Shown here one piece after another: positions 1-7,016 of a DNA stretch of 14,700 nucleotides. The notes beneath the pieces are model-generated. The model was not told the origin of the DNA and searched no databases. It saw nothing but the letters and a program-made list of their open reading frames with translations. Each line of letters starts with the position of its first letter. Positions within the stretch are counted from its first letter, which is position 1. The DNA is taken from positions 1 through 14,700 of the forward strand of contig DQTF01000044.1 of NCBI GenBank assembly GCA_015662935.1, given 5' to 3'. The stretch is from Crocinitomicaceae bacterium (GTDB lineage: Bacteria; Bacteroidota; Bacteroidia; Flavobacteriales_D; Crocinitomicaceae). The position numbers and the translations under genes were made by a program.

Positions 1-1
1 T

Positions 2-1114
2 TATGATGAATTGAAAAAATTAATTCAAAAGGATATTGAAAACGGAAAAGTACACGAAGATGATGTTGAAACAATCATTGAAATCTATAGTTTATTGTCT
101 AAAAAAGAATTGACAACGGTTCATGGAGTAGAAAATGTACATTGGTTAGGCAAAACCTTTGATCATTCTCCATCTGTTGCTGCGATAGCCTCTTTGACTT
201 CTATGCAAAATGACATTCTTGCAGCACGTTCTCAAGCAATCGCATTGATTAGAAGCCGTGTTACTGGAGGCGAGTATTCTTTTAATAAAGTGATGCCCCT
301 TGCATACGGTCCTGTCGTGGCAAACACAGGCGATGAAATCAATCTACAAGTGATGATGGCAGCATTTGATAGCGAGAAACAACCAAGAGTAACGATTGAT
401 AATAATGAAAACGCATCTATTTCTGTCAAAGACGGTCTAGGTACAATAAAATTGAAGGCTGGCGGTTCAACGATGTCTTTGTCAGGAACTGTTTCTGTGC
501 AAAAGAAAAATGGACAGTGGAAAGAAAAGAAATGGGAACATGAAGTGATAATAATGAAGCCATCAGGTTCTATTGAGTTGCCGGAAATGAATGTACTGTA
601 CAGAGGTTATAAAAATCAAGTACAAGCAACAGCATCCGGTTTTGATAAAACAAGTTTGTCTGGTAGTGGACTGTCTATTGTTAGAAATGGAGATGGATGG
701 ACGGTTACACCAACTGGTCGTTCAAGATCAGCTTCTTTACAAGTGATTGGGGTAAATTCTGCAACTGGAGAAAGAAAAGTATTGAAAACAATTAATTTTG
801 CCGTGAGAAATTTGCCTCAGCCTGAACTTTTTTGGGGAGGCGTGAATGAAAATGGTCGTCCTTCCTTGTCAAGCTCTAATTTATTTGCCAAGTTCCGACC
901 AGAAGTTACTTTAAACGCAAAATTTAAAGTCATTTCATGGGAATGCTCTGTAGGGAATGCCCCAGGAAGAGCTCCAAGAGGAACAGGTAATAGTTTTGTA
1001 AGTGCAATGCCACTCATTAGACAAGCTCCACGAGGAACAAATGTTAGTTTTAGGACGATGGTCATATATCCAGACGGTACAACTGGAAGAGTGAATGCTG
1101 TTTTCAAACTCTAA
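2..1114 (+). CDS. gldM: Gliding motility / T9SS protein GldM, C-terminal part (5' truncated by window edge)
   Basis: GldM is the inner-membrane-anchored periplasmic component of the type IX secretion/gliding motor; with GldL it converts proton-motive force into movement and contacts the outer-membrane GldK/GldN ring (family knowledge). The frame is already open at base 2, reading Tyr-Asp-Glu before a TTG that is not a real start. About 370 residues are visible; the usual length is a little over 500, so the N-terminal membrane helix and first periplasmic domain lie outside. Seen here: a segment resembling the GldM region KTFDHxP...LTSMQND (about residues 48-67 counted from the TTG), a hallmark MNVLYRGYKN near residues 193-202 that opens the third periplasmic domain, and a C-terminal domain starting around NLPQPELFWGG with two APRGT motifs and ending in VFKL. 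The next gene is an ABC-F ATPase, not gldN. The GldM call is confident; whether it is the principal copy is unknown. Confidence 0.9.
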   Translation, partial: YDELKKLIQKDIENGKVHEDDVETIIEIYSLLSKKELTTVHGVENVHWLGKTFDHSPSVAAIASLTSMQNDILAARSQAIALIRSRVTGGEYSFNKVMPLAYGPVVANTGDEINLQVMMAAFDSEKQPRVTIDNNENASISVKDGLGTIKLKAGGSTMSLSGTVSVQKKNGQWKEKKWEHEVIIMKPSGSIELPEMNVLYRGYKNQVQATASGFDKTSLSGSGLSIVRNGDGWTVTPTGRSRSASLQVIGVNSATGERKVLKTINFAVRNLPQPELFWGGVNENGRPSLSSSNLFAKFRPEVTLNAKFKVISWECSVGNAPGRAPRGTGNSFVSAMPLIRQAPRGTNVSFRTMVIYPDGTTGRVNAVFKL

Positions 1115-1159
1115 AAGGATTTTTAATTCTTAATTTTTAATTCTTCATTAATAATTGAA

Positions 1160-1167
1160 TACCTTTG
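1160..1167 (+). promoter_or_regulatory. Bacteroidota -7 box (TACCTTTG) for the ABC-F gene
   Basis: TACCTTTG matches the flavobacterial -7 consensus TAnnTTTG and ends only four bases before the ATG at 1172. A transcript starting the usual few bases downstream would be leaderless or nearly so. No clear TTG -33 element is visible at the expected 17-23 base spacing. Confidence 0.55.
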
Positions 1168-1171
1168 CCGA

Positions 1172-3109
1172 ATGATTAATTTAGAACAACTCGGTGTGCA
1201 CCTTCCGCAAGGTTATCTTTTCAAAGATATTAGCTTGCAGATTAATAAAGGTGATAAAATTGGATTAGTAGGGAAGAATGGTGCAGGAAAATCTACCCTT
1301 CTAAAGTTAATCGCAAGAGTTGACACACCTTCTGAAGGTAAAATTCATCAACCTTCTGGGACAACTATCGGTTATCTTTCTCAAGATATTAAAATTGATA
1401 CAGAACAATCTGTTTTTGAATTTTTGAATACTTCCAATCAGTTGTTGACGAAAATTAATCATCGATTGGAAGAAATCAATGTTGAGTTGGTGGAAAGAAC
1501 AGACTATGAATCCGATAGCTACTTGGCAATGCTGGATGAATTAGCAGAGTTGAATCACGAATTCACCGTTCACGAAGGTTTTTTGTGGGAAGAGAAAATT
1601 ACGAACACATTGAAAGGTCTAGGATTCAGTGACAGCGAACTTCGTATGAGCTTGCAAACGTTTTCTGGAGGTTGGAAAATGCGTGCAGAATTAGCGAGAA
1701 TATTGGTCAACAACCCTGATATTGTATTGCTCGATGAGCCGACAAATCACCTCGATATTATTTCGATTAGTTGGTTAGAGAATTATTTAAAAACATTTGA
1801 AGGTGCAGTTGTTGTGATTTCTCACGACAGGTTGTTTTTAGATAACGTAACGACAAGAACTTTAGAAATTTCTCAAAAGAAAATACTTGATTTTCCTTAT
1901 TCATACTCTAAATACAAGGAAGCCAGAGCAGAGGAGATGGAAAGATTAGCTGGTGCTGCAAAACAACAAGTTAAAGACATTAAGCATACAGAAGAATTAA
2001 TTAATAAGTTCCGCGCGAAGAAAAATAAAGCTGCATTTGCTCAGTCTTTGATCAAGAAATTAGAGAAAACGGAAAGAATTGAAGTAGAAAATGATTCTGT
2101 CGTTGGAATGAAAATAAGCTTTCCTTTAAGTGTTCAACCTGGTAAATGGGTTTTGGATATGAAGGATATGGGAAAGACTTATGGTGATAAAATGCTTTTC
2201 AAAGGAGTCAATTTAACCGTTGGTAGAGGAGAGAAAATTGCCCTTCTTGGAGCCAATGGAACGGGTAAGTCAACTTTATTGAAGCGTATAATGAATAAAA
2301 TTGATGGTGAAGGTACGGTCGAATATGGACACAATGCCAACATCACCTACTTTGCACAAGATCAAGCGGAAGATCTTGATGTGACAAAGACGGTTTACGA
2401 TACTGTTGATGATATTGCCAAAGGAGATTTAAGAAAAGATTTAAGAAAAATATTAGGTGCATTTCTCTTTAGAGGAGAGGATGTAGATAAGAAAGTTGCT
2501 GTTTTATCTGGAGGAGAAAGAACTCGGTTGGCATTGTGCCAATTGTTATTGAGTCCTTCTAATTTCTTAATTCTAGATGAGCCAACCAACCATCTTGACA
2601 TTCAAAGTAAAGAGGTCTTAAAAAGCGCATTGAAGAATTATGAAGGAACCTTCATTGTTGTTTCTCACGATAGAGAATTTTTAGAAGGTTTAACCAATAG
2701 AATTTGGGACATTGAGAATCAACAGTTGAAAATTCACCATTTTGGTGTCAAAGATTTCTTGAAAAGAAAAATGGCGTTATTGCAACCAGAAACTGTGAAG
2801 AAAGTAAAATTGGAAGCTCCTAAAAAGGATAAAGTTACTAAAGAGACTTCTGATAATCAGCTTTCCTACAACGAGAAAAAAGAATTGAAACGCCTGAAAA
2901 ATAAATGGCGAAATCAAATTAATTCTTCTGAGAAAAAAATTGATGAATTGGAAAAGAAAATTGCAGAAATGGATATTGTAATGACAACGCTTGACTATTC
3001 CAACGAAGCAAAAGCATCGAAAGTATTGAAAGAATACGAAGATTTAAAAAATAACCTCGACGAGCAAATGAACTTGTGGGAAGAAGCTACCGAAGGGTTA
3101 GAGAACTAG
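1172..3109 (+). CDS. ABC-F family ATPase (Uup/EttA-like ribosome-associated protein)
   Basis: This is a soluble tandem-ATPase ABC-F protein with no membrane segments. Family members bind the ribosomal E site and modulate translation; some confer antibiotic resistance. The first nucleotide-binding domain has Walker A GKNGAGKST (residues 34-42), a degenerate signature FSGGW (164-168) and Walker B DEPTNHLD (188-195). A lysine-rich charged linker, the P-site tRNA-interaction region, covers roughly 240-325. The second domain has Walker A GANGTGKST (360-368), signature LSGGE (445-449) and DEPTNHLD (469-476). The C-terminal ~75 residues form a charged coiled coil as in Uup. The 645-residue length fits Uup (about 635). 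The linker is not extended, which argues for a housekeeping role over antibiotic resistance, though this is inference. The ATG at 1172 is chosen because the -7 box lies just upstream and NBD1 begins at once. It is monocistronic or loosely coupled to gldM. Confidence 0.93.
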   Translation: MINLEQLGVHLPQGYLFKDISLQINKGDKIGLVGKNGAGKSTLLKLIARVDTPSEGKIHQPSGTTIGYLSQDIKIDTEQSVFEFLNTSNQLLTKINHRLEEINVELVERTDYESDSYLAMLDELAELNHEFTVHEGFLWEEKITNTLKGLGFSDSELRMSLQTFSGGWKMRAELARILVNNPDIVLLDEPTNHLDIISISWLENYLKTFEGAVVVISHDRLFLDNVTTRTLEISQKKILDFPYSYSKYKEARAEEMERLAGAAKQQVKDIKHTEELINKFRAKKNKAAFAQSLIKKLEKTERIEVENDSVVGMKISFPLSVQPGKWVLDMKDMGKTYGDKMLFKGVNLTVGRGEKIALLGANGTGKSTLLKRIMNKIDGEGTVEYGHNANITYFAQDQAEDLDVTKTVYDTVDDIAKGDLRKDLRKILGAFLFRGEDVDKKVAVLSGGERTRLALCQLLLSPSNFLILDEPTNHLDIQSKEVLKSALKNYEGTFIVVSHDREFLEGLTNRIWDIENQQLKIHHFGVKDFLKRKMALLQPETVKKVKLEAPKKDKVTKETSDNQLSYNEKKELKRLKNKWRNQINSSEKKIDELEKKIAEMDIVMTTLDYSNEAKASKVLKEYEDLKNNLDEQMNLWEEATEGLEN

Positions 3110-3211
3110 AATCGGTCGTTCCTCCATTTTAGAATCATTCGCTTTGCTTTGAAGAAGGTTGAAGTTTTTACAAAAATCTAGTTTAAAAGTTCGCTTGTGA
3201 ACGAGTCTATA

Positions 3212-3232
3212 AATAATTCTCTTCGAATTATT
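3212..3232 (-). terminator. Weak hairpin at the end of the basic lipoprotein gene
   Basis: An 8-bp perfect inverted repeat (AATAATTC / GAATTATT) with a 5-base loop overlaps the stop codon of the minus-strand lipoprotein. It is AT-rich and lacks a clean T-run on the minus side, so termination is only a possibility. The remaining ~100 bases back to the ABC-F stop hold nothing else I can recognise. Confidence 0.3.
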
Positions 3233-3500
3233 TCCTCTTATGCCTTGCAATTCGCTTATTTCTTCGCTTGTTTTTCTTAATGGACTTCCTCGCTTCTTTG
3301 GATTGAGCATTCCAATATATTTTATAAGCTTTCTTCTTTGCTTTCTTTGCCTCTCGGTTAGATTTCTTAGCCTTTTTTGCCATCTGTTTCTCCGCTTCTG
3401 CAACCGAATCAGGGTTTTTATCAGGACGTTTGCTTCCGCAACTTGAGAGAATCAAGATGAACAACAATAAAAATATAGGAATAATCGTTTTAAACTTCAT
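3228..3500 (-). CDS. Small lysine/arginine-rich lipoprotein, function unknown
   Basis: This is a 90-residue protein with a classic SPII signal: Met-Lys, a hydrophobic stretch rich in Leu/Ile/Phe (residues 6-18), then the lipobox LSSC with Cys21. The mature part is strikingly basic, with runs such as KKAKK and KKAKKKAYK and a C-terminus ending RRNKRIARHKRK; the central YWNAQSKEARKSIKK segment resembles short conserved motifs I recall in other Bacteroidota hypothetical lipoproteins. The frame is also open upstream to an ATG at 3536, but the ATG at 3500 places the signal peptide correctly at the N-terminus. The gene diverges from the lipoprotein at 3525, leaving 24 bases between the two start codons. 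The basic tail could bind acidic polysaccharide, LPS or peptidoglycan, but nothing in the sequence proves that. Confidence 0.7.
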   Translation of the reverse strand: MKFKTIIPIFLLLFILILSSCGSKRPDKNPDSVAEAEKQMAKKAKKSNREAKKAKKKAYKIYWNAQSKEARKSIKKNKRRNKRIARHKRK

Positions 3501-3507
3501 AACTTTG
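3500..3507 (+). promoter_or_regulatory. Bacteroidota -7 box (TAACTTTG) for the Rieske-like lipoprotein
   Basis: TAACTTTG fits TAnnTTTG and lies 17 bases upstream of the ATG at 3525, giving a leader of about 10-15 bases. Its first base overlaps the start codon of the divergent lipoprotein gene. No TTG at the -33 position is obvious. Confidence 0.5.
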
Positions 3508-3524
3508 CTTATCTTATAAACGCA

Positions 3525-3947
3525 ATGAAAGTACAATTTATTTTTCTTCTCTTGGTCGGATTACTTTTTTCTTGTAAAAAGAATAAAACAAATCCAGTTC
3601 CTAACATTCCTTTTGATGTTACAATCAACATCACTTTGCCTAGTTATTCTAACTTAATTGGTGTCAGTGGTTGGGCGTATGTGAATGCAGGTTCTAAAGG
3701 TGTGATCGTTTATAGAAGAGGCATAGATGAGTTCATAGCATTTGATAGACATTCTCCCGCAGATGTGAATGGAGATTGCGCTTCACCGCTATATCCTGAT
3801 ACAGATAATTATTTGCAACTAAACGATGATTGTAATAACGCAACCTTCTCACTGTATGATGGTTCACCAATTTCTGGCTCGGATTATGGACTCAGACAAT
3901 ACCAAACTGCATGGAATGGTAGTGAATCTCTTCGTATTTTTAATTGA
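3525..3947 (+). CDS. Lipoprotein with degenerate Rieske-like domain
   Basis: This is a 140-residue lipoprotein with a short SPII signal and lipobox LFSC (Cys17) followed by KKNK. The mature domain follows the order of Rieske-type [2Fe-2S] folds known from Bacteroidota lipoproteins: GVIVYRRGIDEFIAFDRH (residues 59-76) where the first cluster loop should be, then DDCNNATFSLYDGSPISG (101-118), matching the usual second-loop context before a GxA...L..Y segment, and a C-terminal SLRIFN strand. The canonical ligand pairs CxH and CxxH are not present: the first loop reads DRHSP with no preceding Cys, and the second reads CNNA with no His. It is therefore probably a cluster-free relative. A ferredoxin gene follows 31 bases downstream with its own promoter box. 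The fold assignment comes from motif order by eye and is moderately sure; the role is unknown. Confidence 0.7.
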   Translation: MKVQFIFLLLVGLLFSCKKNKTNPVPNIPFDVTINITLPSYSNLIGVSGWAYVNAGSKGVIVYRRGIDEFIAFDRHSPADVNGDCASPLYPDTDNYLQLNDDCNNATFSLYDGSPISGSDYGLRQYQTAWNGSESLRIFN

Positions 3948-3952
3948 TTGAT

Positions 3953-3960
3953 TACCTTTG
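3953..3960 (+). promoter_or_regulatory. Bacteroidota -7 box (TACCTTTG) for the ferredoxin gene
   Basis: TACCTTTG matches TAnnTTTG and sits 18 bases before the ATG at 3979, giving an A-rich leader of roughly a dozen bases. No Shine-Dalgarno sequence is seen, as is usual in this phylum. Confidence 0.55.
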
Positions 3961-3978
3961 CACCATTAAATTAAAAAA

Positions 3979-4296
3979 ATGCAAGACGTAAAAGTTACTA
4001 TCATAGATAGAGAAGGAGTTGATCATGTGCTAGATGCACCAACCGATATGAGCATGAATATCATGGAGCTTTGTAAAGCTTATGAATTGCCAGTTCTCGG
4101 AGAATGCGGAGGAATGGCAATGTGCGCAACTTGCCAATGTTATCTAGAATCAGAGACAGAACTTCCAGAACAAAGTGATGATGAATTAGACATGCTAGAC
4201 CAAGCTTTTCACGTTGAAGATAATAGCCGTTTGGGTTGCCAGATTCAGATTACAGATGAAATTGATGGAATTGTATTGCGATTAGCACCGGAGTAG
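3979..4296 (+). CDS. [2Fe-2S] ferredoxin, adrenodoxin/ISC type
   Basis: This is a 105-residue soluble electron carrier. The ligand pattern is that of vertebrate/ISC-type ferredoxins: Cys43-x5-Cys49-x2-Cys52 in GECGGMAMCATC, and the fourth ligand Cys87 in RLGCQI. An extra Cys54 lies two residues beyond the third ligand. The acidic stretch between ligands three and four (EQSDDELDMLDQ) corresponds to the interaction helix that docks redox partners in adrenodoxin-like proteins. Such ferredoxins feed electrons to Fe-S cluster assembly or to oxygenases; no isc/suf genes are visible here, so the partner is unknown. It converges with nadE, with only 21 bases between the stops and no convincing terminator. 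The start is supported by the -7 box upstream. Confidence 0.92.
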   Translation: MQDVKVTIIDREGVDHVLDAPTDMSMNIMELCKAYELPVLGECGGMAMCATCQCYLESETELPEQSDDELDMLDQAFHVEDNSRLGCQIQITDEIDGIVLRLAPE

Positions 4297-4317
4297 GGGC
4301 TAATCATTAAAACATTG

Positions 4318-5091
4318 TTACATTAACCCTTTGGGAATCTCACATATCGGTATCGCAACCATCTTATGCTTATTCGCTCGGTTAAACTTTCTGTATATCG
4401 TTAATACCTCTCTCTGACGCTCTGAAATAGCATCTTCATCTCCCGAAAACTCCATCGCCCATTCCAACTCAGGATAGCTTGCGCCAATTTGATCCTCATC
4501 GCTGCGACCATCTTCCCATAAACCGTCTGTCGGTTTAGCAACAATAATTTCATTGATAACTCCAACTTCTTTGGCTAAATCCCATACTTGCGTTTTAGTT
4601 AAGTCAGCAATTGGACTTAAATCAACACCGCCATCGCCGTATTTTGTATAGAAGCCAACACCGAAATCTTCTACTTTATTTCCTGTTCCTGCTACTAAGC
4701 AACTATTTGCTTGCCCAAGTGCGTATAAAGTCATCATGCGTAAACGAGCACGAGAATTGGCCATTGCTAAATGTTGTTCCTTTATATCGAAAGGCATTTT
4801 TTCTTCAAAGGAAGTAAATGTATCCGTTAGGTTAATGTCAAAGGATGATACATTCTCAAATCTTGCTGTTAAATCCTCAATGTGATTTTTTGCACGAGAA
4901 TATTCTGCTTCTGTCTGCCGAATAGGCATACTTAAAAGAATGACCTTCTTACCCGTCATTGCACATAACATAGATGTTAATGCAGAATCAACTCCACCAG
5001 AAATACCGATAATGAATCCAGAAGTTCCTGCTTTTGAACAATAATCATCTAACCAAGAAACAATATGCTGAGCTACTTTTTTTGCTTGCAC
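4318..5091 (-). CDS. nadE: NH3-dependent NAD(+) synthetase
   Basis: NadE catalyses the final step of NAD biosynthesis, the ATP-dependent amidation of nicotinic acid adenine dinucleotide. The 257-residue length fits the short ammonia-dependent form; no glutaminase domain is present. Visible signatures are the PP-loop SGGVDS (residues 31-36), NSRARLRMM (112-120), GTGNKVE (135-141), the GDGGVDLSPIADLTKTQV segment (from 152) that binds deamido-NAD, and KPTDGLWEDGRSDED (186-200). The start is GTG, complementary to CAC at 5089-5091; it gives the family-typical N-terminus ahead of HIVSWLDDY, and no ATG fits better. The GTG begins six bases after the stop of the upstream outer-membrane protein gene, so the two are probably cotranscribed. 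The operon partner has no evident link to NAD metabolism. Confidence 0.95.
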   Translation of the reverse strand: MQAKKVAQHIVSWLDDYCSKAGTSGFIIGISGGVDSALTSMLCAMTGKKVILLSMPIRQTEAEYSRAKNHIEDLTARFENVSSFDINLTDTFTSFEEKMPFDIKEQHLAMANSRARLRMMTLYALGQANSCLVAGTGNKVEDFGVGFYTKYGDGGVDLSPIADLTKTQVWDLAKEVGVINEIIVAKPTDGLWEDGRSDEDQIGASYPELEWAMEFSGDEDAISERQREVLTIYRKFNRANKHKMVAIPICEIPKGLM

Positions 5092-5097
5092 AGTTCT

Positions 5098-5922
5098 TTA
5101 GAATAAGATAGACACCTTGAATTGAATTTGGCTTTGCTTCACAGAATTATTGAAGAATGAGGAAGTAAAAGTACCTGCATCATGATTAAACAATGATCGG
5201 TTTTCATCTTTTCTATCCCAATAAACATCAATAAAACCGTAGTAATAACCTATTTCAGCAACTAAGGTTGTAGTTCCTGTGAAATTCCATTCAGCACCAC
5301 CTGCTAATCCAACAGAAGACTTGAAAATATCCATGTCATTTTTATTGTACTCCATGTTATCATTTTTACCAGCTGTTTTATTTGCCATTGCAGGGTTCAT
5401 TGGAAAGTCATTATTGTAGTTGTAACCAGTATCGTATGTTTTATTTGAAAGCAAAAAGCTATTTCTTAAACCAAACTTCCCGAAGTATCTAAAATAACCA
5501 ATGAATTTTGTTCTAAATAACGCCATTGTAGGAATCGTTAAGTAAATGGGCTTTTGTTTTCTAGTATTCAACATGAACAATTCAGAGGTTGTAGAATCCA
5601 TTTCGCTTTTATTTAGAATAGTATTATCATTATAGTAATAATAAACATTTCCTTGAGAACCTTGCTTAAACTTTAAAGATTCAAAATCAAACTCTACACC
5701 TACAGTAATACCAACTGTTTCATTGAATGTGTAATTCAAGTTTGCTCCAATTGTCATTAAAGAACCAACACCATCTGTTGCTAACTTCTTTGTTCCCATT
5801 TGTTGGATGTTTAAACCTGCTCCAAAAACTAAACCTGCTTGAATTTTTTTGTCTGCAGCTTCTTGCGCAAACGTTGAACCAATCATTCCTAAAAATGCAA
5901 TTGCTAATACTACTTTTTTCAT
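5098..5922 (-). CDS. Outer-membrane beta-barrel protein (PorT-like family)
   Basis: This is a 274-residue protein with a clear SPI signal peptide (MKKVVLAIAFLG..., likely cut after TFA at residue 19, just before Gln). The mature chain consists of alternating-residue amphipathic strands such as LMTIGANLNYTF and VGITVGVEFDF, aromatic-rich turns, a middle loop rich in Asn, Met and Lys (about 170-200), and a terminal FKVSILF ending in Phe, the usual outer-membrane assembly signal. This is the pattern of small Bacteroidota beta-barrels often labelled PorT-family or outer-membrane beta-barrel proteins. Substrate and role cannot be read from the sequence. It is the first gene of a two-gene unit with nadE, and its upstream region is shared with the divergent gldB and carries repeats that may be operators. 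Confidence 0.8.
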   Translation of the reverse strand: MKKVVLAIAFLGMIGSTFAQEAADKKIQAGLVFGAGLNIQQMGTKKLATDGVGSLMTIGANLNYTFNETVGITVGVEFDFESLKFKQGSQGNVYYYYNDNTILNKSEMDSTTSELFMLNTRKQKPIYLTIPTMALFRTKFIGYFRYFGKFGLRNSFLLSNKTYDTGYNYNNDFPMNPAMANKTAGKNDNMEYNKNDMDIFKSSVGLAGGAEWNFTGTTTLVAEIGYYYGFIDVYWDRKDENRSLFNHDAGTFTSSFFNNSVKQSQIQFKVSILF

Positions 5923-5948
5923 CTTACTTATTTTGTGCTTAAATTCTC

Positions 5949-5982
5949 ACTCAAATTATTTGTTTTGAGTACTTTTGAGTAC
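5949..5982. repeat. Tandem TTTTGAGTAC repeat plus inverted half-site between divergent genes
   Basis: Two perfect head-to-tail copies of TTTTGAGTAC occupy 5963-5972 and 5973-5982. An inverted ACTCAAA at 5949-5955 pairs with TTTGAGT at 5964-5970. The cluster lies in the 77-base region between the outer-membrane protein gene (-) and gldB (+), and the candidate gldB -7 box spans the junction of the two copies. It looks like a regulator-binding site, but this is unproven. Confidence 0.45.
5970..5977 (+). promoter_or_regulatory. Candidate Bacteroidota -7 box (TACTTTTG) for gldB
   Basis: TACTTTTG fits TAnnTTTG and lies 22 bases before the gldB ATG at 6000. It falls inside the tandem TTTTGAGTAC repeat. 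No TTG with correct spacing was found. Confidence 0.4.
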
Positions 5983-5999
5983 GAAATTAAAGAATTTTA

Positions 6000-7010
6000 A
6001 TGACTTATAGATACTCTTCTGTTATTGTTCTGTTAATATTACTATTTAGCAGTTGCGATACTAATCCTCTACTTATTGATGTGAGCGACTCTCAAGTGGA
6101 GATAAACTTTGTAAACGTTGATGAAGCCATCTTCTATTCAGACTCTTCTGAGTTGATTTCTAAACATCATTATTTCAAAAATGAACTTAAGAATATTTAC
6201 GATTACGAAATTGGTCATGTGCTTCAAATAGGTTTAGTGGAAGATACCGCTTTCTATAATAGTATTCAACTGTTTAGAAAAGATACGTCAATTCAAACTT
6301 TAGAAAGAAGGATAGCGACCTTACTTCCTTATTTAGAGAAGAAAGAAGAGAACATCAAGGATGGTTTTTCTCATTTGAAATATCATTTTCCAGAAGGAGT
6401 TCAGCCGACAACTATCGCTTACTTAAATGCATTATTCTCTACCGCTGTTTTTTGTACTGAGAATGAAATTGGCGTTGGAACGGAATGGTATCTTGGCGAT
6501 ACTACAGATGTTGTTCAGCAGTTAAATCCACAATATTTCTTTGATTGGATGAAACATGCGATGGATGTTCGTTACTATGAAAGGGATATATTAACAGGTT
6601 GGATTGAGACACATTATGTCAATTCTGTAGAAGGAAACCTAGCTGAAAATATGATTAGATGGGGGAAAATACTGTATCTCGTGGAAGCAGCATTTCCAGA
6701 AAAGAATCCAAGCATAATTGTTCGGTATTCTGAAGAAGATTATGAATGGGCACTTAAAAATGAAGAGAATTTCTGGAGATACTTAGTTGATGAAAAACTA
6801 TTATTCAAGTCGAATGATCAAACGACGCGTAACATGATTTCTGAAGGACCATTTACTCCCGGATTACCTAATCAAGAAGCACCAGATCGCTATGGACAAT
6901 TTTTGGGTTGGAGAATGGTGCATCAATACATGAAAAAAAATGATGTTTCTGTCGAAAAGATGGTAGAAGCAAGTTACAATGAGATTTTACAAGATTACGA
7001 GGTTGATTAG
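6000..7010 (+). CDS. gldB: Gliding motility lipoprotein GldB
   Basis: GldB is a cell-envelope lipoprotein required for gliding in Flavobacterium johnsoniae; its biochemical role is not known. The 336-residue protein starts with an SPII signal (hydrophobic residues 8-16, lipobox FSSC with Cys19). The family-typical C-terminus reads QEAPDRYGQFLGWRMVHQYM, followed by a short helical tail. A central region around FCTENEIGVGTEWYLG matches the conserved GldB core before the helical half. I see no HExxH, so a metalloprotease activity is not supported. gldC follows after 72 bases, as in F. johnsoniae where the two are neighbours; the gap is filled by a strong hairpin. The ATG at 6000 gives a correctly placed signal peptide. 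A candidate -7 box and repeat cluster lie just upstream. Confidence 0.9.
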   Translation: MTYRYSSVIVLLILLFSSCDTNPLLIDVSDSQVEINFVNVDEAIFYSDSSELISKHHYFKNELKNIYDYEIGHVLQIGLVEDTAFYNSIQLFRKDTSIQTLERRIATLLPYLEKKEENIKDGFSHLKYHFPEGVQPTTIAYLNALFSTAVFCTENEIGVGTEWYLGDTTDVVQQLNPQYFFDWMKHAMDVRYYERDILTGWIETHYVNSVEGNLAENMIRWGKILYLVEAAFPEKNPSIIVRYSEEDYEWALKNEENFWRYLVDEKLLFKSNDQTTRNMISEGPFTPGLPNQEAPDRYGQFLGWRMVHQYMKKNDVSVEKMVEASYNEILQDYEVD

Positions 7011-7016
7011 ATAATT

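Noticed and set aside
114..121. ClpX Walker A with Arg in place of the proteobacterial Pro (residue numbers 114-121 of ClpX)
   Set aside because: Gly-Lys-Thr are intact and other Bacteroidota also have non-Pro residues at this position, as far as I recall, so it is not a defect.
1115..1171. Direct AT-rich repeats (TTTTTAATTC, TAATTTTTAATTC) after gldM
   Set aside because: Short, low-complexity AT sequence typical of intergenic DNA here; no hairpin or further copies seen.
3098..3446. Other open frames overlapping the small basic lipoprotein gene on both strands
   Set aside because: They lack signal peptides, family motifs or sensible starts, and overlap the frame that has an intact lipobox; they are shadows of its Lys/Arg-rich coding.
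4297..4317. Possible terminator between ferredoxin and nadE
   Set aside because: The GGGGCTAA / TTAACCC match has mismatches, a long loop and no flanking T-run; not convincing.
6000..7010. GldB as a zinc metalloprotease
   Set aside because: No HExxH or similar metal-binding motif is present in the translated sequence.
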